Assembly (NCBI GenBank): GCA_036940085.1
Contig: JALLBK010000192.1
Coordinates: 1-18,550, forward strand
Length of the DNA: 18,550 bases
DNA from: Discostella pseudostelligera
Taxonomy: Eukaryota > Bacillariophyta > Thalassiosirophyceae > Thalassiosirales > Thalassiosiraceae
Reading direction: 5' to 3'
The notes under the pieces are model-generated. The model made no database searches, was not told the DNA's origin, and saw nothing but the letters and a program-made list of their open reading frames with translations. Below are positions 1 to 11,146 of the stretch, one piece after another (within the stretch, counting starts at the first letter, position 1; each line of letters starts with the position of its first letter). Both the position numbers and the translations under genes were made by a program.

Positions 1-364
1 AGGCAAGACACAACTTCGTTCCCGCCAACAAATAAATCTCCATCAGTTACACGTGGCGTTCAACGAACTTACACGTGGCAGTTCTTGTGTGGCTGCACGA
101 GAAATAATGGCCAGACGGTTGGATATTTTTCGGACAGGTTCATGCCAGTTCTGGATATTTTTTTCTGCGGGCCGCTGCACCATCAACAAAAAATCGAGTT
201 TGGAACAACATGAACATGGCCATGGACCGTCCCATCCGCTACTAAGTAGTACCAGTACCACCGACAATAACAACAATAGCAAAGAACATTCGACCAAGAG
301 AGTGGAGAAGAGCAATATACCAGAAACTACCAGGTTGGAGGGAGGGAGGTAGGGGGGATCCATC
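1..364. promoter_or_regulatory. 5' flank / 5' UTR of CNOT1
   Basis: No convincing gene is seen in this stretch. It lies directly upstream of the CNOT1 start codon and so should hold its promoter and 5' UTR. Visible elements are two CACGTG-containing 11-bp direct repeats at 47-57 and 69-79, and two copies of TGGATATTTTT near 119 and 152. A 99-codon open frame at 53-352 has low-complexity composition and no family resemblance, so it is not called as a gene. The left edge may cut off part of the promoter. Confidence 0.5.
47..79. promoter_or_regulatory. Paired CACGTG (G-box/E-box) motifs
   Basis: The 11-bp sequence TTACACGTGGC occurs at 47-57 and again at 69-79. The copies are 22 bp apart, about two helical turns. 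CACGTG is the palindromic core bound by many bHLH and bZIP factors. The spacing and the position about 290 bp upstream of the CNOT1 ATG suggest a regulatory element. The assignment is inferred from the motif only. Confidence 0.35.
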
Positions 365-3300
365 ATGAGTAATCTTCCTGGCGGTCCTTCCACCGCCGCC
401 GCCATTGATGGTGGCATCGCTCCACCAACCGCCGCCGCTGCCAACAACGATACCGGAGCGTCATCATCATCGGCAGCAGCCTTGATCCGCATTCTTTTCG
501 ATTTAGGACCTGCCTGCACCTCCAACGTGAACACATTCCGTGAAGCACTCCGTCTTGTGAATCAAAAGTTACCCGGCGCTGGAGGGGGAGGCGGCGTTGG
601 CGGTAGCGTTGGCGTTGGCTGGAAAGAGGGGGGAGTGGCAAGGCTGCTCCATTTCTTCTCCGCGGTAGGCAGCACCGCCAAGAGGACAACTTCGAATAAT
701 AATGACGCTGGTGGCAGTGCAAGCGGTGACACCATCGAACAGCAACAACGGAATGATCTCTCCGCGGCATTTGTTGGCGCCTACCTCAATAATCCTGATT
801 TTTACAAACAAGATACCACCAGTAGCAGCACCGGGGGAAGAGAATGGAACCTAGAAGTTGTCTCCCAAGTCATCTCTACGGACTTTGCCCATCTCAATTG
901 GCATCTCGTTGCGCGATCACTTGACTTTCCTGAATTCAAAATCCGTAGTGTCCAACATCTCGAAATTTTGCAACGACTCTACCGCTCTGGAGCGCAGGGA
1001 CAGCAGCTTCCCCTGGATATCATTACACTCGAAACATGGTCCAATCGTATTGGGCAATTAACCTTACTACGCCATTTAGTATTGCTCCCACCAAACGTGT
1101 ACAATTTTCCATTGGATGCAGAGGAGACCCTCGATGCCTCCACGGCAATGAAAGAACAGGGGACCATCATGGTTGGGAATAATAATGTCATGAGTAACAC
1201 ACGGGGATGGGCATCCTCCAAGGTATTACAGCGTCTGCTTCACCTGAGCGATGATAAGAGCTTACATCCCGCAGTGCGTGAAATATTCGTTGTGGGGTTG
1301 TTAACCAGTCCAGAAATCATACTGTGCGCGCTGGTCCGACTGCAGTTGTCGGTAACGCGTAGTGCCGACCAGGCCAGTGGGGAAGAGGCACGTGCCATTG
1401 CCGCGGCGAATGCTGTAGCTGGTATGCCCATGAAGGGGGAATTGATGAGGGAATTGATACCAATGTTTTTCAAGCCTCCTCCTCAGGGTGCCGGCACGGT
1501 GGTAGGGGGGGCAAATGCCGGTGGGTTGGGTGGTGGTGGTGTTGGCGGAGCTGGGGGAGTAGCTGCTCCACATCAGCCAAACGTGGTACGAAATATGCCT
1601 GGGGCACTCCGTCGGCTATGGTCCATCTCCCAAAATACCGTCGTGGCCGCGTGTATCGAAGCGTGGCGTTCGACATCGAATGATTTGGCCCAAGTCCGCT
1701 TCCAGACCGTCGTCCACATCATTGGCGTCGTCCGGATACTGCCCTCTCCTGAAACTGCCATCGCCACTATCCTGAATGGGAACAAAGATCAGGAATTTAG
1801 CTTCGCCGTTGCATTTGTAATGGCCGATCATGACATGTTGCAGTTACGTCCGTGGCTGACCGATCGATGGAATGCACACGTTGGGCCAAACAAGGGCATT
1901 TTTGCCAATTCGTTACTTTCCTACATTGGCAAATATTACACCCATGCCACTCCACGTCAGAGCAAGCCCCTCGTGAGCATCGAGAACCTATCCACTACTC
2001 TACAATTCTTACTGTCGTTGGAACTTGAGAAGATTCCTGGTGTCTTGCCCACGTCGACGGGCAGCGCCAAAACGCTGGTGGAGACTGTCAATGGTGTTGT
2101 CGACGATTGTATTGCAAGACATCCGAGCTTGGCTGAGCTTCGCCCTAGTGATAATAGAGATTCGTCACCAAATCTGTTTCGTCCAATTGCATCGCAAGAT
2201 GACATTGAAGACATGGCCAATCAATACTTTCAACAAATCTACTCCTCCGAGGAATCGGCACGCAAGGTCGTTGAAAAGCTAAAAGGCTTCCGAAGCTCCG
2301 GCAATCCGCGCGATAATGAAGTCTTCCAGTGCATGATCCACAATTTATTTGACGAGTATAGATTCTTCTCGAAATACCCCGAGAAGGAACTGCGCATCAC
2401 TGGCATTCTATTCGGTTTGCTGATTAAGGAACAACTTGTGAGCAGTATCACGCTCGGGATTGCTCTTCGGTATGTCTTGGAAGCACTGCGAAAGCCGCCA
2501 ACCCAAAGTCCTCAGAGTAGTAAAATGTTTCGGTTTGGCATGTTTGCATTGCAGCAGTTTAAGGAACGGTTGCATGAATGGCCGCAGTATTGTTCGCATA
2601 TTGTACAAATTCCACATTTGAGAGAAACATATTCTCAGCTCGTGGCTGACATCGAGGCTGCCATGTCGTCGAGTGATAATGTGAGCGCTGCTAGTTTGAC
2701 CTCGGTAGGTAATTTGGCTGCAGGGAGAGAAGGGGGAGGAACTGATGGGGGGGAGGCCGCTTCGGGTCGGGCCACAGAGAATGGGGGCGACAGTGGAAGT
2801 GGAAACGACACCTCAGTTGGAGTGAGCGTCCTAGGGGGGGAAATCAGCGTCCCTACTAACAACAACACTCAGTTTTCACACATTCCCATCGACGGCAATG
2901 TTGGGGAAGGTAGCGCCAATGTCGCCACCACGACCTTCAGGCCAATTGCAGTGGGACCTTTGCCTACGAAATTTGAACTATCACCGAAGCCGCGCAAGGC
3001 TGTATTTGGTCCAGGATTGGGACGTGCCGTCAATGCCTCTTCGGCTTCTGCAAATCAATCTGGAGAGTCAAGCTCTAGTCCCAGCGTCGGCGGTGGCGGC
3101 AGTGGAACTGGGGAATCCTCCCAAAATGAAACCCCACCTGAAGGCTTGCTGGACCGTGTCCAAATTCTAATGAACAACCTATCAATGTCAAACGTCGAGT
3201 CGAAATCACACGATCTGCGTGAAATGCTCGATCGCAAGTACTTTGGCTGGCTGGGTAATTATTTGGTCGTGAAGCGTATCTCAACGCAACCAAACTTCCA

Positions 3301-6300
3301 TAGCTTGTTCCTAAGCTTTTTGGACAATTTGGGCATGGATTATGGCCGGGGGTTGGTCGAGGCGATCTTGGCGAGTGTGTATGTAAATGTCGGCAAGTTG
3401 TTGCGTTCCCAAAAGATTACGACGAGCACATCCGAACGTAGCTTGCTTAAAAATTTGGGTAGTTGGCTGGGACAAATCACACTCGCACGCAATCGTCCAA
3501 TACTGCAGATCATGTTGGATTGTAAGGAATTACTCTTCCAGGGTTATGAAACAGGGATGCTGATTGCTGTTGCGCCCTTCGTTGCCAAGATACTCGAAGG
3601 TGCCAAAAATTCGACAGTGTTTCGTCCACCTAACCCTTGGCTCATGGGGTTATTGAGTGTGTTCCGCGCATTGTACAACGTCGATGATTTGAAAATGAAC
3701 ATAAAGTTTGAGGTGGAGGTACTTTGCAAGAACTTAGGCTTGAAGTTGGAAGATATCCCAATGAGGAAAGATGCCGATTTGAGCAAGCGGGTGAGCCCGG
3801 TGAAGGAGAAAAATCCAGATTTTAACATGAAGAGTCAATCGAGTACCACATCCACTCCGTCCAAGCAGAGCGTTGAACAAGCGCTGGCTCTTTCGGCGGC
3901 CAACTCCATGCTCTCGAGTCCCGGCAATAAGACCGCGACGGGGGGTGATTCTAAGTCAGTGGATGGCGACCAGCATCAGACGGTCATTCCCAACCTAGCC
4001 GCTTATGTCCATGTGAATCCAAATCTAACTCAACTATTCCATCAAGTCCAAGGAGGTCCACTTGCCACCCATGTTTCATCTGAGTTACTCAAACGTTCCG
4101 TCCCAATTGCCGTTGACCGTGCCATACGTGAAATTATTCAACCGGTTGTGGAGCGCTCAGTATCCATCGCTTGCATTACCACCAAGGCCGTCGTGACGAA
4201 GGATTTTGCCATGGAAGCCGACGAGAACAAATTGCGCAAAGCTGCACAGCTAATGGTTGCTAACTTGGCAGGGAGCTTGGCATTGGTTACTTGTAGAGAC
4301 CCTTTGCACACAAGTATTTCGAGTCATTTGCGTACCTTGTTGATGACTGCCATTAATAGCAACAGTAATTCGGCGTCATCGGCATCGGGGGCAGCTGCTT
4401 CGGCATCGACAATAGTGCTTCAAGAATCGGAAAAGAACGCCCTTGATCAATGTGTCGCCATCTGCTCCACCGAAAACCTTGAACTGGGCTGCATGCTTAT
4501 CGAAAAGGCTGCAACAGAGAAGGCCGTGAGAGACATTGACGAAGCCATTGCTGTGGCGTTTTCCATTCGACAGTCTTCACGACGTGAGACTGGGCAACCT
4601 TATTATGACATGACAATTTTTCAGGATGGTCGATACCCGAAAGAGCTTCCTGATCCTTTGAGGCCCAAGCCGGGTGGATTGCGTCCAGATCAGTTGTTGG
4701 TGTATGAGGCTTTTCAGCGAACTCCGCGTCAACCTACTGCACCTTCAGCTCAAACAGGATCCATTGACGGCCAGGGAACAAGATTGTCCAACGTTGACCA
4801 AATGGGGATAGACAATCAGCAGCCGCCAGTAGAAGGCGGAAGCCTTGGGGTCTCAGCTGGGGTGCTGAACTTGAATGCCATAAATGCAATTGCAATGAAG
4901 TTGGATAGTTCGGTATCGACCCTTTTGAATACGGCTGGACCCCGTGCGCAGGACATTAGCCTAGCCATGATCCCACCCGAGCATGAGATTAAACAACTTA
5001 TCTCTGCCGTGCCTCGGGTCGTTGCCGCTACTCCACACTCCGATGATCTTTCTCGCTCGTCTGTGTTGAGCTCGGCTGAAACTGATTTGATATTAAGCTT
5101 TTCGCAAACTATTTTCAAGCGCTTGTATGAAGTTAACTTGTCGGAGCGACTTCGATTGGAAGCGTTGATTTCATTGCTGGAAATGCTTAACAAAATCTGC
5201 CCCCAACTTGGACGGGACATTGGCACATGGGCCACGTACGCCCCTACGAAGACTGACATGCAGCGCAAGCTCCATCGGGCAGTATTATTGCTTCTTGTCC
5301 GCAGCGATCTCATCCAGATGGGCGATCTAGATTCTTACCTTGCAAAGAATTCGGACGAGGGTTGCGATGAGGTCTGGCTCGAGTTTTTGATCCTTTTTGT
5401 TCGGACGGCAGTAGTAGAGAATATTGCCTCACCTTCGAGGATGCCCAAGATGTTGCATGTCATCCGTGTGATTGCCGAGGATAGGTCACCCGTAAGCCAT
5501 GAGATCAACCCTGCATTTCGCAAGGCGGCGGCCCGCCTTCTGGAAGAGCATCGCTTCAGCCTTGACTCGGGAGTATCGCGTAGTCAATTGGGAGAAGGCA
5601 TGAAGGGAGAGCAAAGCAGTCAACCCACGTACGAAGAAAGCAGTAGCATGTCACCCGCATCGTTGAAGCAACTCACTGACGCTTCTCTGGTGATTGCCAA
5701 GTCTTCTCAAATCTTTGCAAGCGCTGACCCTCCCAACGCCAAACAACTTGTAACGGAGATCTTTGTTAGCTGGCTTCGTGTTCAAAATGATGCCACGAGC
5801 AATGATAAAATCATGGCCCAGTTTCTCCAGCGTCTACAGCAGCAGTTCGGAGTAGGATCCTACGACGACCAAACCGAGCGTTTCTTGCGCCTCACCACGG
5901 AAGTAGTCATAGAATCTTGCACCAAGAATGCAGATGTGGCGAACGGCCTCAATTATCAAGCAGTTGATGGGTACGCCAAGTTGCTTTCTAACATTGTGCG
6001 GTACATGAACAGCGGTGGTTCGACTGAGCAGGTATCTCAACAAAGGCTGGGCGTGCTCAACAAGGTACTAGGAGTCGTAACACGCACATTGATCACGAGT
6101 CATGAAAAAGCCCATCAGTCCAATGCGCAGTGGGATCAGCGGCCTTGGTTTCGTTTGTTGCTGGACTTGGTGTGCGAGCTGACCATTCCCGATCCGGGGC
6201 TGGATCCGATCAAGCCTGGTATTGTCGGCATCTTTGGAAGCGCATTCCATGTTGTGCAGCCTCTTGTCGTTCCAGGTATGTAGAATTTGAATGTTTGCTC

Positions 6301-7342
6301 AGTGTCCTCCTTTTGGGCGTCCCCTGACCGATTTTCCTATTATCTCTGTTCAATAGGTTTTTCGTTTGCCTGGTTGGAGTTGATCTCGCACAGGATGTTC
6401 CTCTCCAATCTCCTTCTCACCAAGGACCAGAAAGGATGGGGTACAATGCATCAGTTACTGATCGACCTCCTACTCTTCCTCGAACCTCCTTTGAGGAAGG
6501 TTGAGCTCACTGACGCCATCAAGAAGTACTACGATGGAGCTCTTCGTGTCATTTTGATGCTAGTTCACGACTTCCCAGCGTTCCCTGCAGCCTACCATTT
6601 ATCCTTCTGCAACGTCATTCCAGAGAACTGTGTGCAACTACGGAACCTAATTCTTTCAGCTATTCCAAAGGGCATCACGCTCCATGATCCGATCTCCCGC
6701 AACTTCAAGATTGATCAGCTCCCTGAGATTTCACAAAGTCCGCTCGTGCTTTCCAACGTGGTCGGGCCGTTGATGAATTTCAAAATGGAGTTGGATGGCT
6801 ACTTCAGTAATCAACAGCCCGCGGACTTTCTCACCTCCATGATCTCGCACCTACGCGAGGAGGGCACAAGCGAACTAGATCCACCCAAGGTAAACTCTCT
6901 CGTTTTGTATGTTGGTATGCAAGGACTTGCCCGTCTCCAGAACGATCAAATTGCAAGCAATCTTGGCCGGTCGCCAGAAATGGAAGTCTTCCAAAAGCTG
7001 ATGGAACTCGATGATTACGGACGGTACATCAGCCTCAACGCCATCGCCAACCAGCTCCGTTATCCCTCCAGCCACACGCATTACTTCTCCTGTGTTATGC
7101 TCTACCTTTTCAACGAAACGATTGATGAGGCTGTTAAGGAACAGATTACTAGGGTATTGTTGGAGCGTCTCATCACTCAGCGTCCCCACCCATGGGGTCT
7201 GCTCATCACGTTCATCGAGTTGATTAAGAATGCCAAGTATCAATTTTGGAGTCACCCCTTCACTCGCTGTGCCACTGAAATCGAGAAGGTGTTTGAGAAT
7301 GTCGCACGTTCTTGTATGGTTACTACCAAGCCTACCAGCTAA
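365..7342 (+). CDS. CNOT1: CCR4-NOT complex scaffold subunit 1 (NOT1)
   Basis: Two exons, 365-6275 and 6357-7342, joined across an 81-nt intron, give a 2298-aa protein (human CNOT1 is about 2376 aa). It is the scaffold of the CCR4-NOT deadenylase, which shortens mRNA poly(A) tails. Regions recognisable by similarity to CNOT1, in order: an N-terminal HEAT region with a segment near residues 164-256; the HEAT block with EVFQCMIHNLFDEYRFF and ALRYVLEALRKP (about 611-769); the MIF4G domain that binds CAF1, with NLGSWLGQITLARN and VFRPPNPW (about 926-1135); the CNOT9-binding DUF3819 region with ERSVSIACITT and ALVTCRDPL (about 1222-1457); a connector (about 1572-1708); and the C-terminal Not1 superfamily domain (about 1865-2298) with AWLELISHR, LNAIANQLRYPSSHTHYFSC and RPHPWGLLITFIELIKN. 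Glycine-rich linkers lie near residues 375-403 and 785-825. The first ATG follows a short open leader. The identification is very secure; the exact N-terminus is less so. Confidence 0.97.
6276..6356 (+). other. CNOT1 intron (81 nt)
   Basis: The donor is CCAG|GTATGT and the acceptor is CAATAG|GTTTTT. Splicing joins codon phase 1 (G|GT), giving VVP-G-FSFAWLELISHR, which matches the conserved CNOT1 sequence across the junction. Unspliced reading meets TAG two codons into the intron. Confidence 0.93.
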
Positions 7343-7977
7343 ATAATCGACTTCGAGTGTTTCGGCAGCATCTTCTATTTTGCCATTTGCCCACTTTTTC
7401 TTGGCAATCGTCAAGACTGCATCTCACTATTCAACGTTAGGACTCATATTCACATGTACTAAAGATATCCACACTGATAGTACTAAAGCTAATGAAAATG
7501 TACCTCAATATCATCTTTTACTATCGACTACTCCTACATCGTATCATTGCCCTTACTTGCTCGAAATTGGATAGAAAAGCAGTATTGACGGACGAAGTAC
7601 GAACGATGGTCAAACGAAGCGGCGCGCCATCGTCTGTCTGGAGTTGGATCATCGGTGGTATAATTGAATGGTGGTATAATTGAATAATTTAGCCCATTTT
7701 GCAAGAACATTCAGATTCAGAGAAGAAAGTCATTTCAAGTATTCTCAATTCCTACGTGAATCCACCCGCCGGCGATCTCCACATAAGAACCCTCGCACTA
7801 TTGCTTTGGAAGAAAATCGCTGTGTCCGCTCGGCATGGCGATTTTTATCGTCATCTTCCACTTCCGCCGCCGCCGCCAGATCGTTAGACCACCCCACCCT
7901 CTCCTATCCGCCGACAAGCAGTAGCAAACAGATAGCTGGGTAGTAGTCGGCAAGTATCATAGTATCTGCAATCTCAA
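7343..7977. promoter_or_regulatory. CNOT1 3' UTR and V-ATPase d promoter region
   Basis: This 635-bp stretch between two plus-strand genes contains no ORF with family resemblance. It should hold the CNOT1 3' end and the promoter and 5' UTR of the V-ATPase gene. The only distinct structure seen is a 16-bp tandem duplication at 7654-7685. Short frames at 7380-7943 have biased composition and are taken as chance. Confidence 0.5.
7654..7685 (+). repeat. 16-bp perfect tandem duplication
   Basis: GGTGGTATAATTGAAT occurs twice head to tail at 7654-7669 and 7670-7685, about 290 bp upstream of the V-ATPase d start codon. Each copy includes an AT-rich TATAAT core. It may be a duplicated promoter element or a simple slippage product. 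Confidence 0.8.
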
Positions 7978-9566
7978 ATGGCAACCATGGCCACACCCAC
8001 TCCCAAATCCACCCCTGGCAACATGGCCAATTTCAACATCCTCCACGGCTTTGCTGAGGCATTAGTCCGGGGGATGCGTTCGTCGTTCCTTGCCGATGCC
8101 GACTATCATCATCTGACACAGTGTGAAACATTAGATGATGTTCGATTAAATCTTAGTGAGACAGATTATGGTGATGCGTTAGCGGATATGAATACGTTGA
8201 TCCCTACGGGGTTGCAGAAGGCGGCTGTGGAGAAGGTGAGATACTGAGATTTTTTTAGTTTTAGTCGTCGTTCTTTGGTTGTTGGTTGTCCATTTTTGGC
8301 GGCATGTCGCACTGGATGGCTGGCGGCGACCTTGGTAGCACTTGGACAGAGTCTCCTAGTTTTCATGAGAACAATGACAATATATGGTGCTTCAAGTTCT
8401 TGGAGAGAGGGGGGGGGGGCGCTTTACATTTTTGGCTGTAGAAGCTTCATGAGATTCGGGGGGACATTGTTAATCGAAGACGCGACAAATGCAGACGATC
8501 AGATAATCGCAATTGAGAATGAATTTGTCTTTGCATTGTTGCTATTATAATGATGATTTTCTTCCGATTAGTTTCTGCAACGGATGCTTCATCTTACCAA
8601 CCTGTTGTCGTTTCTTTACCTCCGCCATTGATTTAGTTGGTGACCGAATTCCAATACTTGCGCACGCAAGCCATTGAGCCACTCTCCACCTTCCTTGACT
8701 TCATCACCTACGAATATATGATTGAAAATGTCATGCTCCTACTCAAGGGAACGCTCAGTGGTCGTGATATTAACGAACTCATTGCCCAATGCCATCCCCT
8801 TGGTATGTTCAAGGAGAGTACAATGCGATCTATCCCCACCTTCGAGAGCTCTCCTCGGGGATATCAAGATCTCTACCAAACAGTATTGGTCGATACTCCC
8901 GTGGGACCATACTTCTCCCTCTTCCTTCGTGAGACTGCCGGACGGAGTGAGGTGTCCAATGTCCTTGAGGAGGTGGAGATTGAAATTATCAAATCGAGTC
9001 TCATCAAATATTGGATTGAGGACTTTGCTCAATTCGTTGATTCGCTTGGGGGGGAAACGGCCATTATTATGGGGGACCTACTCAAGGTCCGTGCCGATAC
9101 CAACGCTATTAACATTACGCTCAACTCGTTTGGTACTCCTCTCAACGAACCGGCCATGAGGGCGTCGGATCGTAAGCGCCTTTATCCCGCCCTTGGACAC
9201 CTCTACCCCGCGGGAACATCCATGCTTGCTGATGTCAGTGATGAGGATGAACTCGGACGTGTATTGGAGTTGTTTCCGCAATATTCCTCGATCTGGAATG
9301 TCCATGCCTCGGGAGGGTCGGATGGCAAGTCCATCGATGATGCATTTTACGAACGCGATGTGCAAATGTTAGAGTTGGCATTTGAGGGACAGATGCACTT
9401 TGGTGCATTCTATGCGTATGTGAAGCTTAAGGAGCAGGAGATTCGAAACTTGGTTTGGGTTAGTGAATGTATCTTGCAGCAGCAGAAGGAGGAGATTCAT
9501 AAGTTTGTGCCGGTGTTTTCGTTCAATGCTCCATGGAGGGCGGGAGCAAAGAGGCAGGGACGTTAA
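7978..9566 (+). CDS. ATP6V0D: V-type proton ATPase V0 subunit d
   Basis: Exons 7978-8235 (86 codons) and 8637-9566 join in phase 0 to give 395 aa, somewhat longer than the roughly 350 aa typical of the family. Subunit d (Vma6 in yeast) caps the c-ring on the cytosolic face and couples the V1 central stalk to V0 in the proton pump that acidifies vacuoles and endomembranes. Conserved family blocks are EALVRGMRSSFL and QCETLDDVRLNL in exon 1. Exon 2 has FLDFITYEYMIENV, LIAQCHPLGMF, ILVDTP-like VLVDTPVGPYF, LNSFGTPL, LYPAGTSML, QMHFGAFYAYVKLKEQEIRN and WVSECI. The N-terminal stretch of about 18 residues before NFNILHGF is extra compared with animals; Met4 or Met16 could be alternative starts. The gene converges on the PTOX gene downstream. 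Confidence 0.96.
8236..8636 (+). other. V-ATPase d intron (401 nt)
   Basis: The donor is GAGAAG|GTGAGA and the acceptor is TGATTTAG|TTGGTG, phase 0, giving AVEK-LVTEFQYLR across the junction as expected for the family. It is much longer than the other introns in the window. It contains an 11-nt G run at 8409-8419. A 91-codon frame inside it (8275-8550) shows no family resemblance and is not called. Confidence 0.9.
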
Positions 9567-9883
9567 TAACATTCAGATTTTGACGTCGCGTGGGAGAAGA
9601 TTGCATGGACGAACATGCATTGAGTGGTGAATGTATGCACCAATCTAGGGTTTCGATGTACTAGTAAATCTAATGAATTAGATGTCGTGTTTTTCGGAGT
9701 ACTATCTATTGAGACCAATTGCACGTCAGCAGTTGCTCCTCATGGGTCTGCTCATCCATACCTTTCGGTTCATCATTCATTCAATTGCAAGGGCACACTA
9801 TCTCTCTCTCGGTAAACGGTATCTAATTGGGCGCAAACAAGGAAACAGCATGACTCCACAAATATCTAATCAACATTACTCTC
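9567..9883. other. Intergenic region between convergent genes
   Basis: This 317-bp stretch separates the stop codons of the V-ATPase d gene (+) and the PTOX gene (-), so it should hold both 3' UTRs. No gene, RNA or notable repeat is seen. A 103-codon frame at 9682-9993 runs into the PTOX gene on the opposite strand and has no recognisable features. Confidence 0.5.
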
Positions 9884-10771
9884 TCATTCAGGAAGGACAC
9901 ACTCCCCATCATGCACCGACAACAAATCCAATTCCGTCTGGAGTGCCTTCATCGTATTCACATGCGCTAACTCATCGTCCCTTATCGCAGTAAATGTGTC
10001 GTACAGATTCTCAATCTTTGGACGGCGCAATTCACAAGTATCGGTCTGGAACTCATCAAACATGTACAAATCACCGGTGACATAATAATCAATGGCAGCT
10101 TGAGGTGCTGGTAATTGTTTGAGCTGCGCTTCGTTCTCTTTCAAGTAGGCATCGTAGGTAGCGTAGGCATGTTCTTCGACATCTTGATTGAGATTATATG
10201 CCTCCACTGGATTGATTAAATATAAGGCAATCACAATTGCATAGTATCCAAAGGCAATATGTTGAGCAAGGAATCGATCAAAGAAGCGGTCATTTCCTCC
10301 CAGTTCTTCCATGATGAGCAAGTGATGCAGCTCATTCCAACTCTCAGCGAAGTGGAGTTTCAAGTACTTGGCCCGACGCCATTTGCCCAATGTTTCATAG
10401 AGATGTAGGACGGAGAGGTAGGAGAAGTAGGGAACACGTGCAATCGTCTCGAGGGCGTAGAATCGAGCATAGGCACGATCATCACCGGCAAAGAAGGTGT
10501 CGAATATGGTATTCTTCAAGAAGCCGACGGCGAACCGATTTGCGTCCTTGACAGATTCACTTAATGGGGATCCGAATTTGGCCGAGGGATTGCTTTCAGA
10601 GGATGGGTCGGGTGCGGCACTGCTGGCAAAGGTGGATGTCGTCGATGTTGCAATGCTTCGGGTTTGCGTCGGGACGATATGATGGATGTGAGAAAAGGCG
10701 CTGACATCGTTGATGCACCCCGTAAGATACGTCAAGATGAGGATGATCGATCGATTATTAGGCATCATCAT
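9884..10771 (-). CDS. PTOX: Plastid terminal oxidase (PTOX), alternative oxidase family
   Basis: A single exon of 295 aa. PTOX is a membrane-bound di-iron quinol oxidase that passes electrons from plastoquinol to oxygen in carotenoid desaturation and chlororespiration. The frame is open upstream to 10861, but the start is placed at the first of three ATGs (10771). This gives a signal peptide MMMPNNR plus the hydrophobic SIILILTYLTGCI, then DVSA|F with Phe at +1, the diatom/cryptophyte plastid-import motif, followed by a Ser/Thr-rich transit peptide. The catalytic domain runs from about 96 to 285. Likely iron ligands, by alignment to plant IMMUTANS, are E108 (LETIARVPYF), E147 and H150 (NELHHLLIMEELGG), E199 (VEEHAYATYD), E267 and H270 (RDDELAH). 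The FDEFQT...RRPKIENLYD block matches the PTOX-specific 'exon 8' region, which argues against a mitochondrial AOX. It is divergent to bL21m. Confidence 0.96.
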   Translation of the reverse strand: MMMPNNRSIILILTYLTGCINDVSAFSHIHHIVPTQTRSIATSTTSTFASSAAPDPSSESNPSAKFGSPLSESVKDANRFAVGFLKNTIFDTFFAGDDRAYARFYALETIARVPYFSYLSVLHLYETLGKWRRAKYLKLHFAESWNELHHLLIMEELGGNDRFFDRFLAQHIAFGYYAIVIALYLINPVEAYNLNQDVEEHAYATYDAYLKENEAQLKQLPAPQAAIDYYVTGDLYMFDEFQTDTCELRRPKIENLYDTFTAIRDDELAHVNTMKALQTELDLLSVHDGECVLPE

Positions 10772-11146
10772 TATTTTGAGGATAAGTATGCCTATGCCAC
10801 AGGGTGAGATCCGAAATAAGTGATACGATATCCGAAATAAGTGATGCGAGTAGGACAACAAACTCCGTCATGTCGATGAAGTTGTGATGGGTAGAGAACA
10901 AATCCACAAACTTTAGCGAATATTCCCACTCTATGTCTGTAGCAATGATCGCCAAATTGAGATCCAAAGGTCTTGCAGACATTGCTCGTGATCGCTGGAT
11001 GCCGGATCGGAAGCAGATGGCAGTCTGTCCTTGGTTGCCAGAATGGTCTCGGTCTGTCCATCGCCAGGTGACCCTCCACAGTCACCGCAGGTCACCACCG
11101 CTCAAACACCACAACAAAGCGAGCCAGAGCGAGAGCGACGACGACC
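10772..11146. promoter_or_regulatory. Divergent promoter region, PTOX and bL21m
   Basis: About 375 bp separate the start codons of the minus-strand PTOX gene and the plus-strand bL21m gene, so both promoters must lie here or overlap. The most distinctive structure is a near-perfect 21-bp tandem repeat at 10809-10850, starting about 38 bp upstream of the PTOX ATG. No separate gene is supported. Confidence 0.55.
10809..10850. repeat. 21-bp tandem repeat upstream of PTOX
   Basis: ATCCGAAATAAGTGAT-ACGAT at 10809-10829 is followed directly by a copy at 10830-10850 that differs at two positions near its end. The 21-bp period is two helical turns. It sits in the PTOX 5' leader or promoter and forms part of the open frame upstream of the chosen start, encoding a duplicated YHLFRIS-like peptide there. 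That duplication is another reason to doubt the upstream start. Confidence 0.85.

Noticed and set aside
4816..5313. 165-codon antisense frame inside CNOT1
   Set aside because: It is entirely covered by the conserved CNOT1 coding frame on the other strand and has no family resemblance.
6875..7414. 179-codon antisense frame over the CNOT1 3' exon
   Set aside because: It mirrors the highly conserved C-terminal Not1 domain, and the sequence looks like a complement shadow.
8275..8550. 91-codon frame inside the V-ATPase d intron
   Set aside because: There is no family resemblance, and the flanking splice sites restore the conserved V-ATPase frame.
10772..10861. Extending PTOX to the upstream ATG at 10861 (30 more residues)
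   Set aside because: The extension encodes a peptide made by the 21-bp tandem repeat and would bury the signal peptide. The ATG triplet at 10771 gives a proper signal peptide followed by the SA-F motif.
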